A DNA stretch of 64,000 nt, taken from positions 992,001 to 1,056,000 of the forward strand of contig NZ_JAPDUG010000002.1 in NCBI RefSeq assembly GCF_026015885.1, in the 5' to 3' direction. The position numbers were made by a program, and so were the translations under genes. The notes beneath the pieces were generated by a model. It was not told where the DNA came from and ran no database searches. It saw only the letters and a program-made list of their open reading frames with translations. This DNA comes from Halocynthiibacter sp. SDUM655004. Lineage in GTDB: Bacteria; Pseudomonadota; Alphaproteobacteria; Rhodobacterales; Rhodobacteraceae. Each line of letters begins with the position of its first letter. Position 1 is the first letter of the stretch. Shown here piece by piece: positions 44,671-54,070 of this stretch.

Positions 44671-45899
44671 TGTCTAGCCCCCAATTTCAGTACCACTAAT
44701 TTTGGGTTTCTCTAGTAAGGTTTCGGGCAAGGGTGGTCGCAATCCGAGCGCATGGCGAGGCCTGATGTGATTGTATTCCTTGAGCCAAATACTGATCGCA
44801 ATCCGAGCCTGTTTGATGCTGTGGAACCATTCAGCGTTTAAGGCTTTTCGGCGCAGAGTGCCGTTGAACCGTTCGTTATATCCGCTCTCCCGGGTTAGAT
44901 TTGGATCGACTTAACCTCAATCTTCCTAAACCAATCTTGAAGTTTTTGTACAATGAACTTCCCGCCATTGTCAGAGCGGATAAATTCAGGTTTTCAGTAT
45001 TTCAAAAGCAGGCGATGCATCACTTCCAAAACATCGTCTGCCCCATTCTTTCTTTCACCTCAACACAAAGCGCTTGGCGGGTTTACTCGTCCAAGACAGT
45101 CAATTTCTTAGAACTCCGCCCTTTACTCAGCTTGTCGTGGATCGAGACATTGGGAGCGCCATTGGTCCGAGCGACAATGGCGAGCATCGATTGCCCAGAC
45201 GTGACTTGGATGGGTGGGGCGTAGGCGAATGATTGAGCTGTCTTTGTGGTAAAGCCGCCGTCGCTTCTTATGTCGCTCAGGCAGCTTGAGCTCCTCTTCA
45301 CGCCACAAACGCTCAACTTACTTGTGATTGACCCGCCAGCCTTCGACCCGCAGCAACTTAGTGATTTTACGATACCCATATCGCCCATACCGCTTGGCCA
45401 AACGGATCACAGCCAAGCGCAGCGCTTCATCATCGCGAACCTTGGTTTGATAGTGTAGACTGGATCGTGACATGCCCAGAACGGCGCAGGTTCGACGCTC
45501 TGAAGTGCTCAACCTTTGACGGGTGTGGATCACGGCCTGACGCAACTCCTCGATCGTCAGACCTTCGACTTTAAATAATCAAGGCTCTCCTTCAGGATCA
45601 CCTTGTCCAGCTGAAGATCCGCAACAATTTACTTCAGCCGATCGTTTTCCTTCTTGAGTGCCTTCATCTCGGAAAGCTGCGGGCGCCCCAGACCGCCGAA
45701 CTTCTTGCGCCAATAGTAATAAGTCTTATCGGAAATACCCACTTTGCGACACGCGCTGACAACATCAAGCCCATCGTGTAAATGGACATCAATCTCGCGC
45801 AATATCTTAAGCGCATCTTAATCTGAATACCGTTTCCGCGCCATTCTTTGGAACTCCCTTCGTCAACAAATAGTGGCACTATTTTAGGGGGCCAAGACA
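44671..45899 (-). mobile_element. Decayed IS3-family insertion sequence
   Basis: About 1.23 kb between imperfect terminal repeats TGTCTAGCCCCC (44,671) and TGTCTTGGCCCCC (complement, ending 45,899), both continuing into a CCACTA block, the TG...CA ends typical of IS3. On the minus strand OrfA starts MARKRYSD, then a stop, then DALKILREIDVHLHDGLDVVSACRKVGISDKTYYYWRKKFGGLGRPQ and a second stop. OrfB starts with RRTCAVLGMSRSSLHYQTK and continues RLAKRYGRYGYRKITKLLRVEGWRVNHK before further frame breaks. Inactive. Confidence 0.8.
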
Positions 45900-46041
45900 C
45901 AACAAACCCTCCATTAGCAAATTGCCCTAATTGGTCCCATAAGAGCTGACGTCATACAAATCGAACCACCACAGAGTTCAACATAGTGGATTGCGGACAA
46001 ACCTTTCTTAGCCTAAAGGTAAGGCAAAAATTGGTGATTAG

Positions 46042-47214
46042 ATGTTCGATAATTGCGTACTCCACATTGGCACAGAAAAGACAGGGACAACCTCTATTCA
46101 GGGGTTCCTCAATCTCAATAGAAAAAAATTGTCCGCTCAGGGATTTCATGTTCCTATTTCATTCGGAAGAAAAGAGCATATCCAACTAGTCAATCTATTT
46201 GCAAATAATCTAAAGAGATTTTCAAAGCGCAATAACCTCGGGCTAAACACTCCAGAAAAGATTGATGCATACAAAGCCACTCTTGGTGACAAAAGCCGGA
46301 GAGAATTGCGCGATCTATCCAAGCGCGGAGGAACATTGCTCTTAAGTTCTGAACGCTTGCTTCCATATATTACTACAGAGAATGAAATCCGGGCACTTTC
46401 AGACTTTTTATACGAGCATTGCAAAAAGGTGCGTATCGTTTGTTACATTCGCCCTCAGCATGAGTTCGCTATAAGCTATTTTTCGACAGCGTTACGGACT
46501 GGGCACGAAAAAGAGAGTATTTTACCTTCGGTTGAAATACCGAGTGATTTATACAAGCTTGATTACAATACCGTCTTGAACTTTTGGCAAAAGTATTTTC
46601 CTGCGGCAGACTTTTCTGTTCGAATCTTTGATCGGCGCGAACTCGTAAACAGTAATGTTGTGTATGATTATTGTGATGCCTCAGGAATCACAATTGACAA
46701 TTTTTTGATGCCGAAATCTGTCAACAAGTCTTTGAAGTGGCAGGCACAAAAATTTCTTATGGAGTTAAATAAGTGTGGCCCGGCAAAATATCGCGGGGTT
46801 AGAGACACCGTGTTAGATGAACATTTTAGCGGTAAAGGAATGCTGCCTACGAGCGCTGAAGCAGAGGCGTTTTTTCGGGTTTTTGATTCTTCAAATGAGT
46901 TGGTTCGACAAAGATTTTTTCCAAGAAGGTCACAACTTTTCGAGGTGGACTTCAGTAGTTTTCCAGAGAAGCAACCAAATTATGAACTTACATGCGCAGA
47001 AGCTTATAGGATCTTTCATACGTTATTTTATGAAACTGCCATCGGTTTAGAGAAGCAGAGAAAACAGCTTATCGAGAAAAACAAACAGCTTATCGAGAAA
47101 AACAAACAGCTTATCGAGAAAAACAAACAGCTTATCGAGAAAAACAAACAGCTCGTCGAGAAAAATAAACAGCTGAGCAAGAAAAGAAAGCCCTGGAAAC
47201 TGAAGTTAAGGTGA
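46042..47214 (+). CDS. Sulfotransferase-like protein with C-terminal heptad repeat
   Basis: 390 residues. The N-terminus CVLHIGTEKTGTTSIQGFLNLNRKKLSAQGFHVP is the P-loop-like 5'-phosphosulfate-binding motif of PAPS sulfotransferases, followed by KKVRIVCYIRPQHEFAISYFSTALRTG, resembling the 3'-phosphate-binding Arg/Ser region. The last 50 residues are six consecutive KQLIEKN-type heptads predicted to form a coiled coil. Probably modifies surface polysaccharide with sulfate. Low G+C, island cargo. RBS is weak. Confidence 0.72.
   Translation: MFDNCVLHIGTEKTGTTSIQGFLNLNRKKLSAQGFHVPISFGRKEHIQLVNLFANNLKRFSKRNNLGLNTPEKIDAYKATLGDKSRRELRDLSKRGGTLLLSSERLLPYITTENEIRALSDFLYEHCKKVRIVCYIRPQHEFAISYFSTALRTGHEKESILPSVEIPSDLYKLDYNTVLNFWQKYFPAADFSVRIFDRRELVNSNVVYDYCDASGITIDNFLMPKSVNKSLKWQAQKFLMELNKCGPAKYRGVRDTVLDEHFSGKGMLPTSAEAEAFFRVFDSSNELVRQRFFPRRSQLFEVDFSSFPEKQPNYELTCAEAYRIFHTLFYETAIGLEKQRKQLIEKNKQLIEKNKQLIEKNKQLIEKNKQLVEKNKQLSKKRKPWKLKLR
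47062..47187 (+). repeat. 21-bp tandem repeat (six units) encoding heptads
   Basis: Six in-frame 21-bp units inside the sulfotransferase-like gene. Units 1-4 (47,062-47,145) are identical and encode KQLIEKN; unit 5 encodes KQLVEKN and unit 6 the diverged KQLSKKR. The unit size preserves the frame, so slippage would alter coiled-coil length without inactivation. Confidence 0.95.
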
Positions 47215-47410
47215 TGTTTTTACTAAATTGACAGCCGCACCAGAGTTGAATGTCAATAGAGTAAAAAATTTTGAACCAGAGCTATCCTTATATGTAATAA
47301 ACGAAGACACTAGATAGTAGCTCCTATCTAAATAAGACATAGTCCTTTCATACATCCGCTGATTTCATTCATAAGTGAAACAAGCCCAAAGTTTATCTGA
47401 AGCAGGAAAA

Positions 47411-48166
47411 ATGGCAATCGTATCGTTTGAAAATAATTTTATTTTTGTGAAAACAAAAAAGGTGGCTGGGACAAGTGTTGAAGGTTTACTGCGAACTTTC
47501 TGTGGTAGTCGCGACATTATAACGCCCTTTACACCTAGAGACGAAGTCGAGCAAATAGATCGAGGTTTGCCACCTCAGAACTACGCAAAGGTTCGAGAGA
47601 ATGAATTAAAATTTAACGATCTCATAGCTGACGGGCACTTGGAAGATGCAATAGATTTCCTCGGTAAAATGCCAAAGAAGCTAAATAACCACGCTCGCGC
47701 CAAGAAATTAAAGGCGTTCGTCGGGAGCGAATTCTGGCAAAACTCATTTACGTTTTCAATTGAGAGGCATCCATATAGCTTCATTGCCTCTAAGCTGAAT
47801 TTTAATACACGCAATTATAATAGTTGTACGGATACGATTTCGAAACAACCAAATCTCTCTCAAAAACTCCAAGCAAAGATTGATGCAGGGATACTGCCTA
47901 ATATGGGAAATTCTAGCTGGTATCGTGACGAAGATGGCGCAATTTTAGTAGACCGTGTCCTTCTCTATGAAAATTTAGAAGAAGAATTAACCGAAGTTTT
48001 ACAAAGATTAGGATTGGAGGCTAGTGCTGTCGAATCTATGCCTGAATTCAAATCATTAAGGCGCTTCACTGTTGATGATGCCAAAGCCATTTTTACTGAA
48101 AATCAACTTGAGTGCATTTACAATGCGTTTCGAGAAACTTTCGATACATTCGGCTACGAGAGCTAA
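47411..48166 (+). CDS. Sulfotransferase-family protein
   Basis: 251 residues from ATG 47,411, behind CAGGAA. NFIFVKTKKVAGTSVEGLLRTFCG is the PAPS 5'-phosphosulfate-binding loop of the Sulfotransfer_2 type (KTxKVAGTS). FTFSIERHPYSFIASKLNFNTRNYNS is the 3'-phosphate-binding region, with Arg in ERHP and a Ser/Lys following. Probably transfers sulfate to a carbohydrate of the surface polymer. A GTG at 47,375 gives a 12-residue longer product. Confidence 0.8.
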   Translation: MAIVSFENNFIFVKTKKVAGTSVEGLLRTFCGSRDIITPFTPRDEVEQIDRGLPPQNYAKVRENELKFNDLIADGHLEDAIDFLGKMPKKLNNHARAKKLKAFVGSEFWQNSFTFSIERHPYSFIASKLNFNTRNYNSCTDTISKQPNLSQKLQAKIDAGILPNMGNSSWYRDEDGAILVDRVLLYENLEEELTEVLQRLGLEASAVESMPEFKSLRRFTVDDAKAIFTENQLECIYNAFRETFDTFGYES

Positions 48167-48348
48167 GTGAGCAGCCACTGCTTGAGCGGTCCAATTTGAA
48201 AGCTAGTGCATGACTGGCGTTTGGTCCATCTGAATGAAGGCCTCTTGTTCTGCTAGAATCTGGACTCATTTCAGTAGAACGTTATTTTGCAAGCGGCGCT
48301 CCGTGCCCAGGTAATCCCCCCATTTTTAATGGGGCTCAGCCGTAGAAT

Positions 48349-48762
48349 TCACGCGGCTGTTTTCAGTTTCATAGCGGGTGACATGCCGCCGATGCCCATG
48401 TTGGGCCGCTCGTTGTTGTAAGTCCAGAGCCATTCAGTCGCTTGGTCTTGTGCCTCTTCAATGGTTTCAAAGATATATTGGCCCAGCCATTCGCCGCGAA
48501 CCGTGCGGTTGTAGCGTTCAATGTAGGCATTTTGTTGTGGCTTGCCCGGCTGGATGTATTCCAGTCGAACATTGTGTTTTTCGGCCCATTCCAGCAGCTT
48601 GCCGCTGATATATTCCGGGCCGTTATCGACACGAATTGTCTGCAGTTGGCCGCGCCATTCAATGATCTGGTTTAAGCTTCTGACGACCCTCTCTGCGGGC
48701 AGTGAGAAGTCCACTTCGATGCATAGGCCCTCACGATTGAAGTCATCCAGCACGTTCAATGG
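48349..48762 (-). pseudogene. IS3-family OrfB transposase C-terminal fragment
   Basis: Reads on the minus strand [95 protein letters not shown], the DDE integrase core with the second Asp and the Glu, to its natural stop. The N-terminal part is missing, cut at 48,762 where an oppositely oriented IS3 piece begins. Confidence 0.85.
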
Positions 48763-49318
48763 TAATCCCCCTGATCGATACGGAGGAGAACCAGCGATCG
48801 TGGCTGACAACACACTAGATCGGCAGTTTGAGGTGAACACCCCAGACACAGTTTGGGTGACCGACATCACATACATCAAAACCCATGAGGGTTGGTCGAA
48901 TCTGGCAGTCATCAGTGATCTGTTTTCAAGGCACCTTGTCGGTTGGTCCATGCAGTCACGCATGACAACATACCATGCCTTGCTGGCATTGCTGAGAGCC
49001 GAGTAACCGCGTAAACCAATGACAAAGGTGACGATCCACTCCGGTCAAGGGTCGCAATTAATTGGCAAAGAGTGACAATCGTTCTTGGATAAGCACCACT
49101 TGGATGCCAGCATGAGCCGCCGTGGAAATTGCCACGACAACGTCGTGGCGGAGAGCTTCTTTCAACTCTTGAAGCGCGAACGGATCAGGCGGCGGACATA
49201 CCTCACACGCTACGCCGCAAGGCAGGACATGTTCAACTACATCGAGATGTTATACAATCCGACACGCAAGCACACGAACAACGGCCTGTTGTCACTGATT
49301 GACTATGAAATGTAACAG
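48763..49318 (+). pseudogene. Second IS3-family transposase fragment, opposite orientation
   Basis: [56 protein letters not shown] then a stop, a frame change, [12 protein letters not shown]-stop-QSFL, and DKHHLDASMSRRGNCHDNVVAESFFQLLKRERIRRRTYLTRYAARQDMFNYIEMLYNPTRKHTNNGLLS. This is the DDE core of an IS3 subgroup different from the neighbouring fragment. The 5' part is missing and there are internal stops. Confidence 0.82.
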
Positions 49319-49453
49319 CAGAATATGGACAAGACGGATGTCTAGAAAACTAGGGGCACCTCACACCAACGCACTGAACTGCAAAAACACACCCTTCGCT
49401 CGCCACGATGCTGGGGCCAGAACTAGTCTGTCACCGTGTCCCTAATCTAGACC

Positions 49454-49555
49454 TGCAAACTCAACGGAATTGAACCACATGGCTATCTGATCGCCATCGC
49501 AGCTGGACACAAACAAACGTATATCGATGATGTTGCCGCCCTGAAACTACGCTAA
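49454..49555 (+). pseudogene. IS66-type transposase C-terminal scrap
   Basis: A short frame TCKLNGIEPHGYLIAIAAGHKQTYIDDVAALKLR then stop resembles the IS66 end (ETCKLNGVDPxAYL...IDDLLPW). Only the last 34 codons are present. The assignment rests on one short motif. Confidence 0.45.
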
Positions 49556-49588
49556 CTCAATGTGACCGGCACACCGTTAACGGTGTAA

Positions 49589-51019
49589 TCATTTTGATTC
49601 AATATTGGTAACCCTTGCAAGCTGCTCCGTAAACTCAGCCAAAGCCCCATTGGGGAATCTACCAAGTGAATACGACAGTACTTTTTGACGTTCTGACCGA
49701 AGGTCATCGCTGATTTTAATCGAAGTAATTAAATTGATTACTTCTCCTGGATCGCCCAGAATATAGGCTGCGCGAGAGGATGGATAAGTTCGAGCTAGTT
49801 TCTCCTGCGTCTCGTCGGAAGCGTTGCAAAGAATTACTGGTTTCTCAGTGACCAAGTACTCATTTAGCACGCTCGATATATCAGTAATGAGCACATCAGA
49901 TTGATTCATTGCTGAGTGTAGACTATCATCTTTTCCTAAGACCGGAATGTCCTCCTGTGCGCAAAATGCGTTAATCCTTTTGAGTTCGCTCATTGTTTTT
50001 TTGCAGCGTGTCCCGGTCATCGGATGAGGCTTAAAAGTAACCGACACATTGGGGAGTTGAGCAAGTTGTTGAACAATCGCAAGCCCCCAATCCCGCACAG
50101 AACCAAAATTAGCTTCTTCGGTAAAGCCCTCCCATGTCGGAGCGTAGAGAATGTTAGCGATGTCTTTAGACGCAATCTCTTTTTCAAGCGCCATTTCCGC
50201 TTGCGGACGCCCGACAAAAACAACTTGATTATCTCGAATTGGGAGGCCTGCGTCAATGAGCCTATCCTTGGCCAACTGCCCACCAACAAAAAGATAGTCA
50301 TACGCCATCAAGAATTTGCTTTGGTTTACAACCTTGTCGCTTTCGCCATGATTAATGAAAATATGCTTGCACTCAATGTGGCGAAGAACTTGGGAATTAT
50401 GGATTCCATTTCCTGGATATAAAACACCGCGAACACCAGAGTTGATAATTTGAGAGACATGTTCTGGCTTTCTAGCATGAATAACCGGTATCGAGCCGCC
50501 TTTGATTTTGGAGCAAAGTGCTAGATGACGCCCAATAATTGCTGTACGAAATGGAAGTTGTTCCAAAACAGGCACCCATTGATTAACTTGATAGGATGAC
50601 GTTACAGGTCCGGATACGTGTACAACAAGTTCAAAAGGCTGAGCGCTTAAGTCACTACAAAGCCGTTCGTGGTTCTTTAAAAACTGCCTACGCAACAGAA
50701 GAGATTCATATAGCTTTAAAGCAGCAACACTAAGAGCGACGCAAAACGCTCCTATGCCTATTTTGGGATCGAACATCCAAAACCACGCGGCGGCGACGAA
50801 AGCAAGGGGCGAATAAGCTAGAAGTTTTGAACAATTATCGCTTGCGTTTATGTAAAATAGCTCTTCAACTTTTGAAAGGTGTCGCTCTAAGTGCTTAAGT
50901 AAAATTAAAGAAATTAGGGAAGCAAGCAACAGCGCAACCTGAAAGCCCCCAATGGGCGACACAAACAACCCAATTACACAGAATGAAATAACCAATAGTA
51001 GAGCACTGCGTGTCGTCAT
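49589..51019 (-). CDS. CDP-glycerol glycerophosphotransferase-like protein (TagB/TagF type)
   Basis: 476 residues. The N-terminus has membrane segments (ALLLVISFCVIGLFVSPIGGFQVALLLASLISLIL and a second hairpin near 65-100). Then the GT-B-like catalytic part: GVLYPGNGIHNSQVLRHIECKHIFINHGESDKVVNQSKFLMAYDYLFVGGQLAKDRL, ILYAPTWEGFTEEANFGSV, VTFKPHPMTGTRC and SDVLITDISSVLNEYLVTEKPVILCN, with the HG and HP motifs of teichoic-acid glycerophosphotransferases. It would polymerise glycerol-phosphate from CDP-glycerol, made by the cytidylyltransferase encoded divergently at 51,783. Confidence 0.85.
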   Translation of the reverse strand: MTTRSALLLVISFCVIGLFVSPIGGFQVALLLASLISLILLKHLERHLSKVEELFYINASDNCSKLLAYSPLAFVAAAWFWMFDPKIGIGAFCVALSVAALKLYESLLLRRQFLKNHERLCSDLSAQPFELVVHVSGPVTSSYQVNQWVPVLEQLPFRTAIIGRHLALCSKIKGGSIPVIHARKPEHVSQIINSGVRGVLYPGNGIHNSQVLRHIECKHIFINHGESDKVVNQSKFLMAYDYLFVGGQLAKDRLIDAGLPIRDNQVVFVGRPQAEMALEKEIASKDIANILYAPTWEGFTEEANFGSVRDWGLAIVQQLAQLPNVSVTFKPHPMTGTRCKKTMSELKRINAFCAQEDIPVLGKDDSLHSAMNQSDVLITDISSVLNEYLVTEKPVILCNASDETQEKLARTYPSSRAAYILGDPGEVINLITSIKISDDLRSERQKVLSYSLGRFPNGALAEFTEQLARVTNIESK

Positions 51020-51261
51020 TGCCGTAATTCCTCGTCATACGATACTATATGCTCTAACGATGAGGCAACACGCTTGCAAGCGTGCTTACCTGGAAGTTGT
51101 CTCTTCCATGAAGCGACGTGTTAATTCGCTTGAAATTAACCTACTGAGGCTAATTAGATCGGCCGAACCCGAGGTTCTCAAATTATTGATCAGCTAATTG
51201 CCCAATGTACTGAACGCGCTTCGTTCGACAATCTTGAGGCAGGAACCCGCGTTGCCCCCCC

Positions 51262-51429
51262 CAAAAAAAACTTCAACGAAGAATTCAAGCTTGATGAGGT
51301 CAACAAAATCACGGTGCGTGGATACACTGTTCGTGAAATTTCAGAACTATTGTAAGGCCGCACACTCTCTCTGAAAAACGGGAGGCGGTGTCTGCGCAGG
51401 TTGTGGAACTAAGGCAAGCCCGGAGCGAT
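51262..51429 (+). pseudogene. IS3-family OrfA remnant
   Basis: NFNEEFKLDEVNKITVRGYTVREISELL matches the OrfA start of IS3 elements, followed by a stop. In the shifted frame VRPHTLSEKREAVSAQVVELRQARSD resembles the continuation (helix and leucine zipper). The rest of the 760-bp gap (51,020-51,782) shows no gene; an open frame at 51,388-51,771 has no protein-like character after this motif. Confidence 0.6.
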
Positions 51430-51782
51430 TCAGGGACTGAATTGTGTTCTTGTAGAGACAAATTCCCAGTCAAAGCGCCGAACCGAGTCGTCGGTCGAGC
51501 GTATCGGGATATTTCTGTACGCCGACAGCCAGATGCCAAATCTGCCATTCTATTCGCCCACAGGACTTATTGCTTTCGGGGTGTCGTTGGTTTAGAGGCA
51601 ATCATTGCCTGTGAGGCAGACCATAGCTGGTGCGCTAGCCATTTTTCGATTGCGGTCAATCGTTCAAGCACTCTGAGTATTTCTGTTGAAATCTCTGAAC
51701 AATTGAGTTTGGTTGTTGGCGATCCGAGACAATTCCTATTGTTTAAAAACAAGCGTTCAGGCTTAGAATGAAGGAAGTTATA

Positions 51783-52190
51783 ATGAAAACTGTAATTAGT
51801 TATGGAACTTACGATTTGTTTCATTTGGGCCACGTGCGTCTGCTACGCCGATTAAAAAGTTTGGGCGGTCAGCTTGTAATTGGGTGTTCCACTGACGAAT
51901 TTAATGCATCGAAAGGCAAGCAATGCATTATGTCCTACGAGCAGCGAGTAGAAATTTTAAGATCGTGCCGTTACGTAGACGCGGTATTCCCAGAGCAGAG
52001 CTGGGATCAAAAGCGCGACGATATCTTACGCGAGAAGGCTGATATTTTCGGTATGGGGTCTGATTGGGAAGGTAAGTTTGACGACTTGAAGGATATCGTA
52101 GATGTTATTTATCTCCCCAGAACTGAGGGGATTTCCACAACGTTCTTGCGACATGAGGTGATAAGAAATTATACGGTACCGAAAGCCTGA
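51783..52190 (+). CDS. tagD: Glycerol-3-phosphate cytidylyltransferase (copy 1)
   Basis: 135 residues: MKTVISYGTYDLFHLGHVRLLRRLK with the HxGH nucleotide-binding motif, VIGCSTDEFNASKGK, RVEILRSCRYVDAVFPEQSWDQKRDDI, IFGMGSDWEGKFD, and YLPRTEGISTT with the RTxGISTT motif. Makes CDP-glycerol from CTP and sn-glycerol-3-phosphate. It is about 90% identical in protein to the copy at 59,408-59,815. ATG 51,783 follows AAGGAAG. Pairs with the divergent glycerophosphotransferase gene. Confidence 0.93.
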   Translation: MKTVISYGTYDLFHLGHVRLLRRLKSLGGQLVIGCSTDEFNASKGKQCIMSYEQRVEILRSCRYVDAVFPEQSWDQKRDDILREKADIFGMGSDWEGKFDDLKDIVDVIYLPRTEGISTTFLRHEVIRNYTVPKA

Positions 52191-52552
52191 CCGCTAACGT
52201 ACTGAGAAGTTTCTGCCAAACTGATTGGTAAACGATTTAAATGAATTATTCCCAATGATGTCATGACGCATTCGCTTCACTGCTAGACCAGCTTAAAAGT
52301 GGCTGTTCGAAGAACGTCTTGCGAACAATTGGCACTGCTTGGGCGTTGTGATGGTGGATAGGGCAGTTACAACGGCATCAGCGACTGGTCAATGGAAGGT
52401 GAAAAACTTTTGAGCCCGCACCTATGGCCCAAAAAACTCTAACGACAAACAGAGCTCATCGGCTGAATCTCTTAAGTTGCTCAGCATCATAAATATGTTA
52501 CAAACCCTACCGCCTGTATTCCTCTTAAAACAGAATAGATGAGATTTAATTT
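52191..52552. other. Intergenic region, probably degenerate
   Basis: A 362-bp stretch with no intact gene. Short open pieces occur in several frames but nothing is recognisable; it may be decayed mobile DNA. The promoter of the LicD-like gene presumably lies in its AT-rich last 100 bp. Confidence 0.4.
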
Positions 52553-53557
52553 ATGCCTAAGCTTTGGCGACCACGAGTTCTACCAGTGCAGAAACGGGAC
52601 CTAAGCCAGAAATCGTGGGCTTCGCTTAGGGCTTGTGACGAGGAGTTACTCAATCGCGAGTTAGTTGATAAAAGCACGGTAAAATCCCTACGAAAGACCA
52701 TCAATAAAGTGCCACGAGCAGAGCGGGGCGTAGACTGGGTTGAACGAGTAATCAGTATCTATGCCGTAAAGGAGGCAAAACGCAAAAGATGGCTAAGTTT
52801 AATATATTCAATTGAGCGTACGCGGATTGAAGCAGGTGAACATGAAAAGTTCAAAGAATTCAAAAGCCGTCTAACATCACAACTGAGCATCGCAGACACA
52901 GAGAAAAAGTTCAATTTGATCTTCGAACTCAGCGATCATGCGTCTGCATTGGAGCAACTCAGGACCCTGTTCGATCGCTTGCACACAGAGGAGTACAAGG
53001 CCTTCGTGAACTCTGGAACGCTTCTGGGAGCGGTTCGTGAGAAGGATTTCATTGCGCATGATTACGATGCTGATATTGCTGTACTGCTTGAAGGTAATAC
53101 GGATTCCGAGCTTGTCGACAGCTTCAATCGGCTATTCTACGATTTACACAAACACTATGGAGATGAGTTACGCCCCAGAGCAGAGTGTAAACAGCCGCAT
53201 GTAAAAGTTAAGACCAAGAGTGGACTGGCGATTGATGTGTTCCCAGCCTGGCAACGGGACGGTAGCATCTATATCTGGCCCCATACATTCGGCGAACTTA
53301 AGATGAGTGATATTTTGCCTGTGAAGGAGTGTATGATCAAAGGCGAGACGTTTCCCGCGCCTGCAAACCCCGAAAAGATGCTGGCGCTAAATTATGGAGC
53401 CGGCTGGAATACACCGGACTCGAAATTTAAATTCCCTTGGGAAGAGGCGGAGATCAAGTTCGCCGGCTTTCTGGATGCGTTTTGCGCGGACACCAAAAAA
53501 CACATCAATGGCACCAAAAAACAGTGGTTCTCAAGCCTCTTCAATTGGAAAGCCTGA
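52553..53557 (+). CDS. LicD/FKRP-like phosphotransferase
   Basis: 334 residues. The N-terminal about 145 residues are charged helices. The catalytic part reads ALEQLRTLFDRLHTEEYKAFVNSGTLLGAVREKDFIAHDYDADIAVLL, the LicD-type pattern (GTLLGAVRxxxFIPWDxDxDI) with the D-x-D, then KPQ-like KQPHVKVKTKSGLAIDVFPAWQRDG and PANPEKMLALNYGAGWNTPDSKFKFPWEE. Family members transfer phosphocholine, ribitol- or glycerol-phosphate to glycans, fitting the CDP-glycerol genes next to it. Island cargo close to the proposed right end. Confidence 0.85.
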   Translation: MPKLWRPRVLPVQKRDLSQKSWASLRACDEELLNRELVDKSTVKSLRKTINKVPRAERGVDWVERVISIYAVKEAKRKRWLSLIYSIERTRIEAGEHEKFKEFKSRLTSQLSIADTEKKFNLIFELSDHASALEQLRTLFDRLHTEEYKAFVNSGTLLGAVREKDFIAHDYDADIAVLLEGNTDSELVDSFNRLFYDLHKHYGDELRPRAECKQPHVKVKTKSGLAIDVFPAWQRDGSIYIWPHTFGELKMSDILPVKECMIKGETFPAPANPEKMLALNYGAGWNTPDSKFKFPWEEAEIKFAGFLDAFCADTKKHINGTKKQWFSSLFNWKA

Positions 53558-53713
53558 ACTATCTGGCCTCTGGCAGCGGATCGACCGTGCACTTGTTCGC
53601 GCACAAGCGGTCTGACGCAAACCTCAGAGAAAGTCTTCATTCAAATTAAGGGAAGTCGCACGAGTAATTGCACCCCAAACAACGAAAAGGTTCCTATCAG
53701 CCCCGGCATTCTT

Positions 53714-53745
53714 GCTACTCATTTTGCTACTCATTTTGCGCCACA
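53714..53745 (+). repeat. Candidate integrase arm-site repeat, right end
   Basis: GCTACTCATTTT (53,714-53,725) is followed by GCTACTCATTTTGCGCCACA (53,726-53,745). The latter matches 18 of 20 bases with 31,028-31,047, next to the integrase. Same orientation, and 72 bp from the attR core. Confidence 0.55.
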
Positions 53746-53816
53746 CCTATACTCAGAAAAAGTATTTATTATTTAAAATCAATAAATTAATGTGATCGCG
53801 AAATTTGAATGGCAGA

Positions 53817-53828
53817 CTTCGTCTCCGC
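53817..53828 (+). other. Candidate island right attachment site (attR)
   Basis: CTTCGTCTCCGC is an exact copy of the tRNA-Ser 3' end (30,926-30,937). The next bases (ACTAG against CACCAG) are similar but shifted. The rest of the gap 53,558-54,070 has no gene. Confidence 0.5.
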
Positions 53829-54070
53829 ACTAGACTGTCCATCGAATACCGCATTTCTAATTCAACACGTCAGCAAAAAATTGTAACGCGCACTACAACA
53901 AAGTTTCTTTGTTCTGCTTCCAAGTCACTAATTTACCACTGCTATCTCAAGGTTTTCAGAAGAGTTATTCAAGCAAGTAGAATGAACAAGGCTAGCGATC
54001 AAATCAAAAATAAACTAACAACCAACTTGTACCACAAATATTTGGCTGGTCGGATTCAAGAGGGTATTTT

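Noticed and set aside
47062-47187. Possible CRISPR array
   Set aside because: The repeats are contiguous 21-bp coding units with no spacers.
51388-51771. 127-residue plus-strand frame before tagD
   Set aside because: Apart from an IS3 OrfA-like start it has no recognisable character and ends inside the RBS region of tagD.
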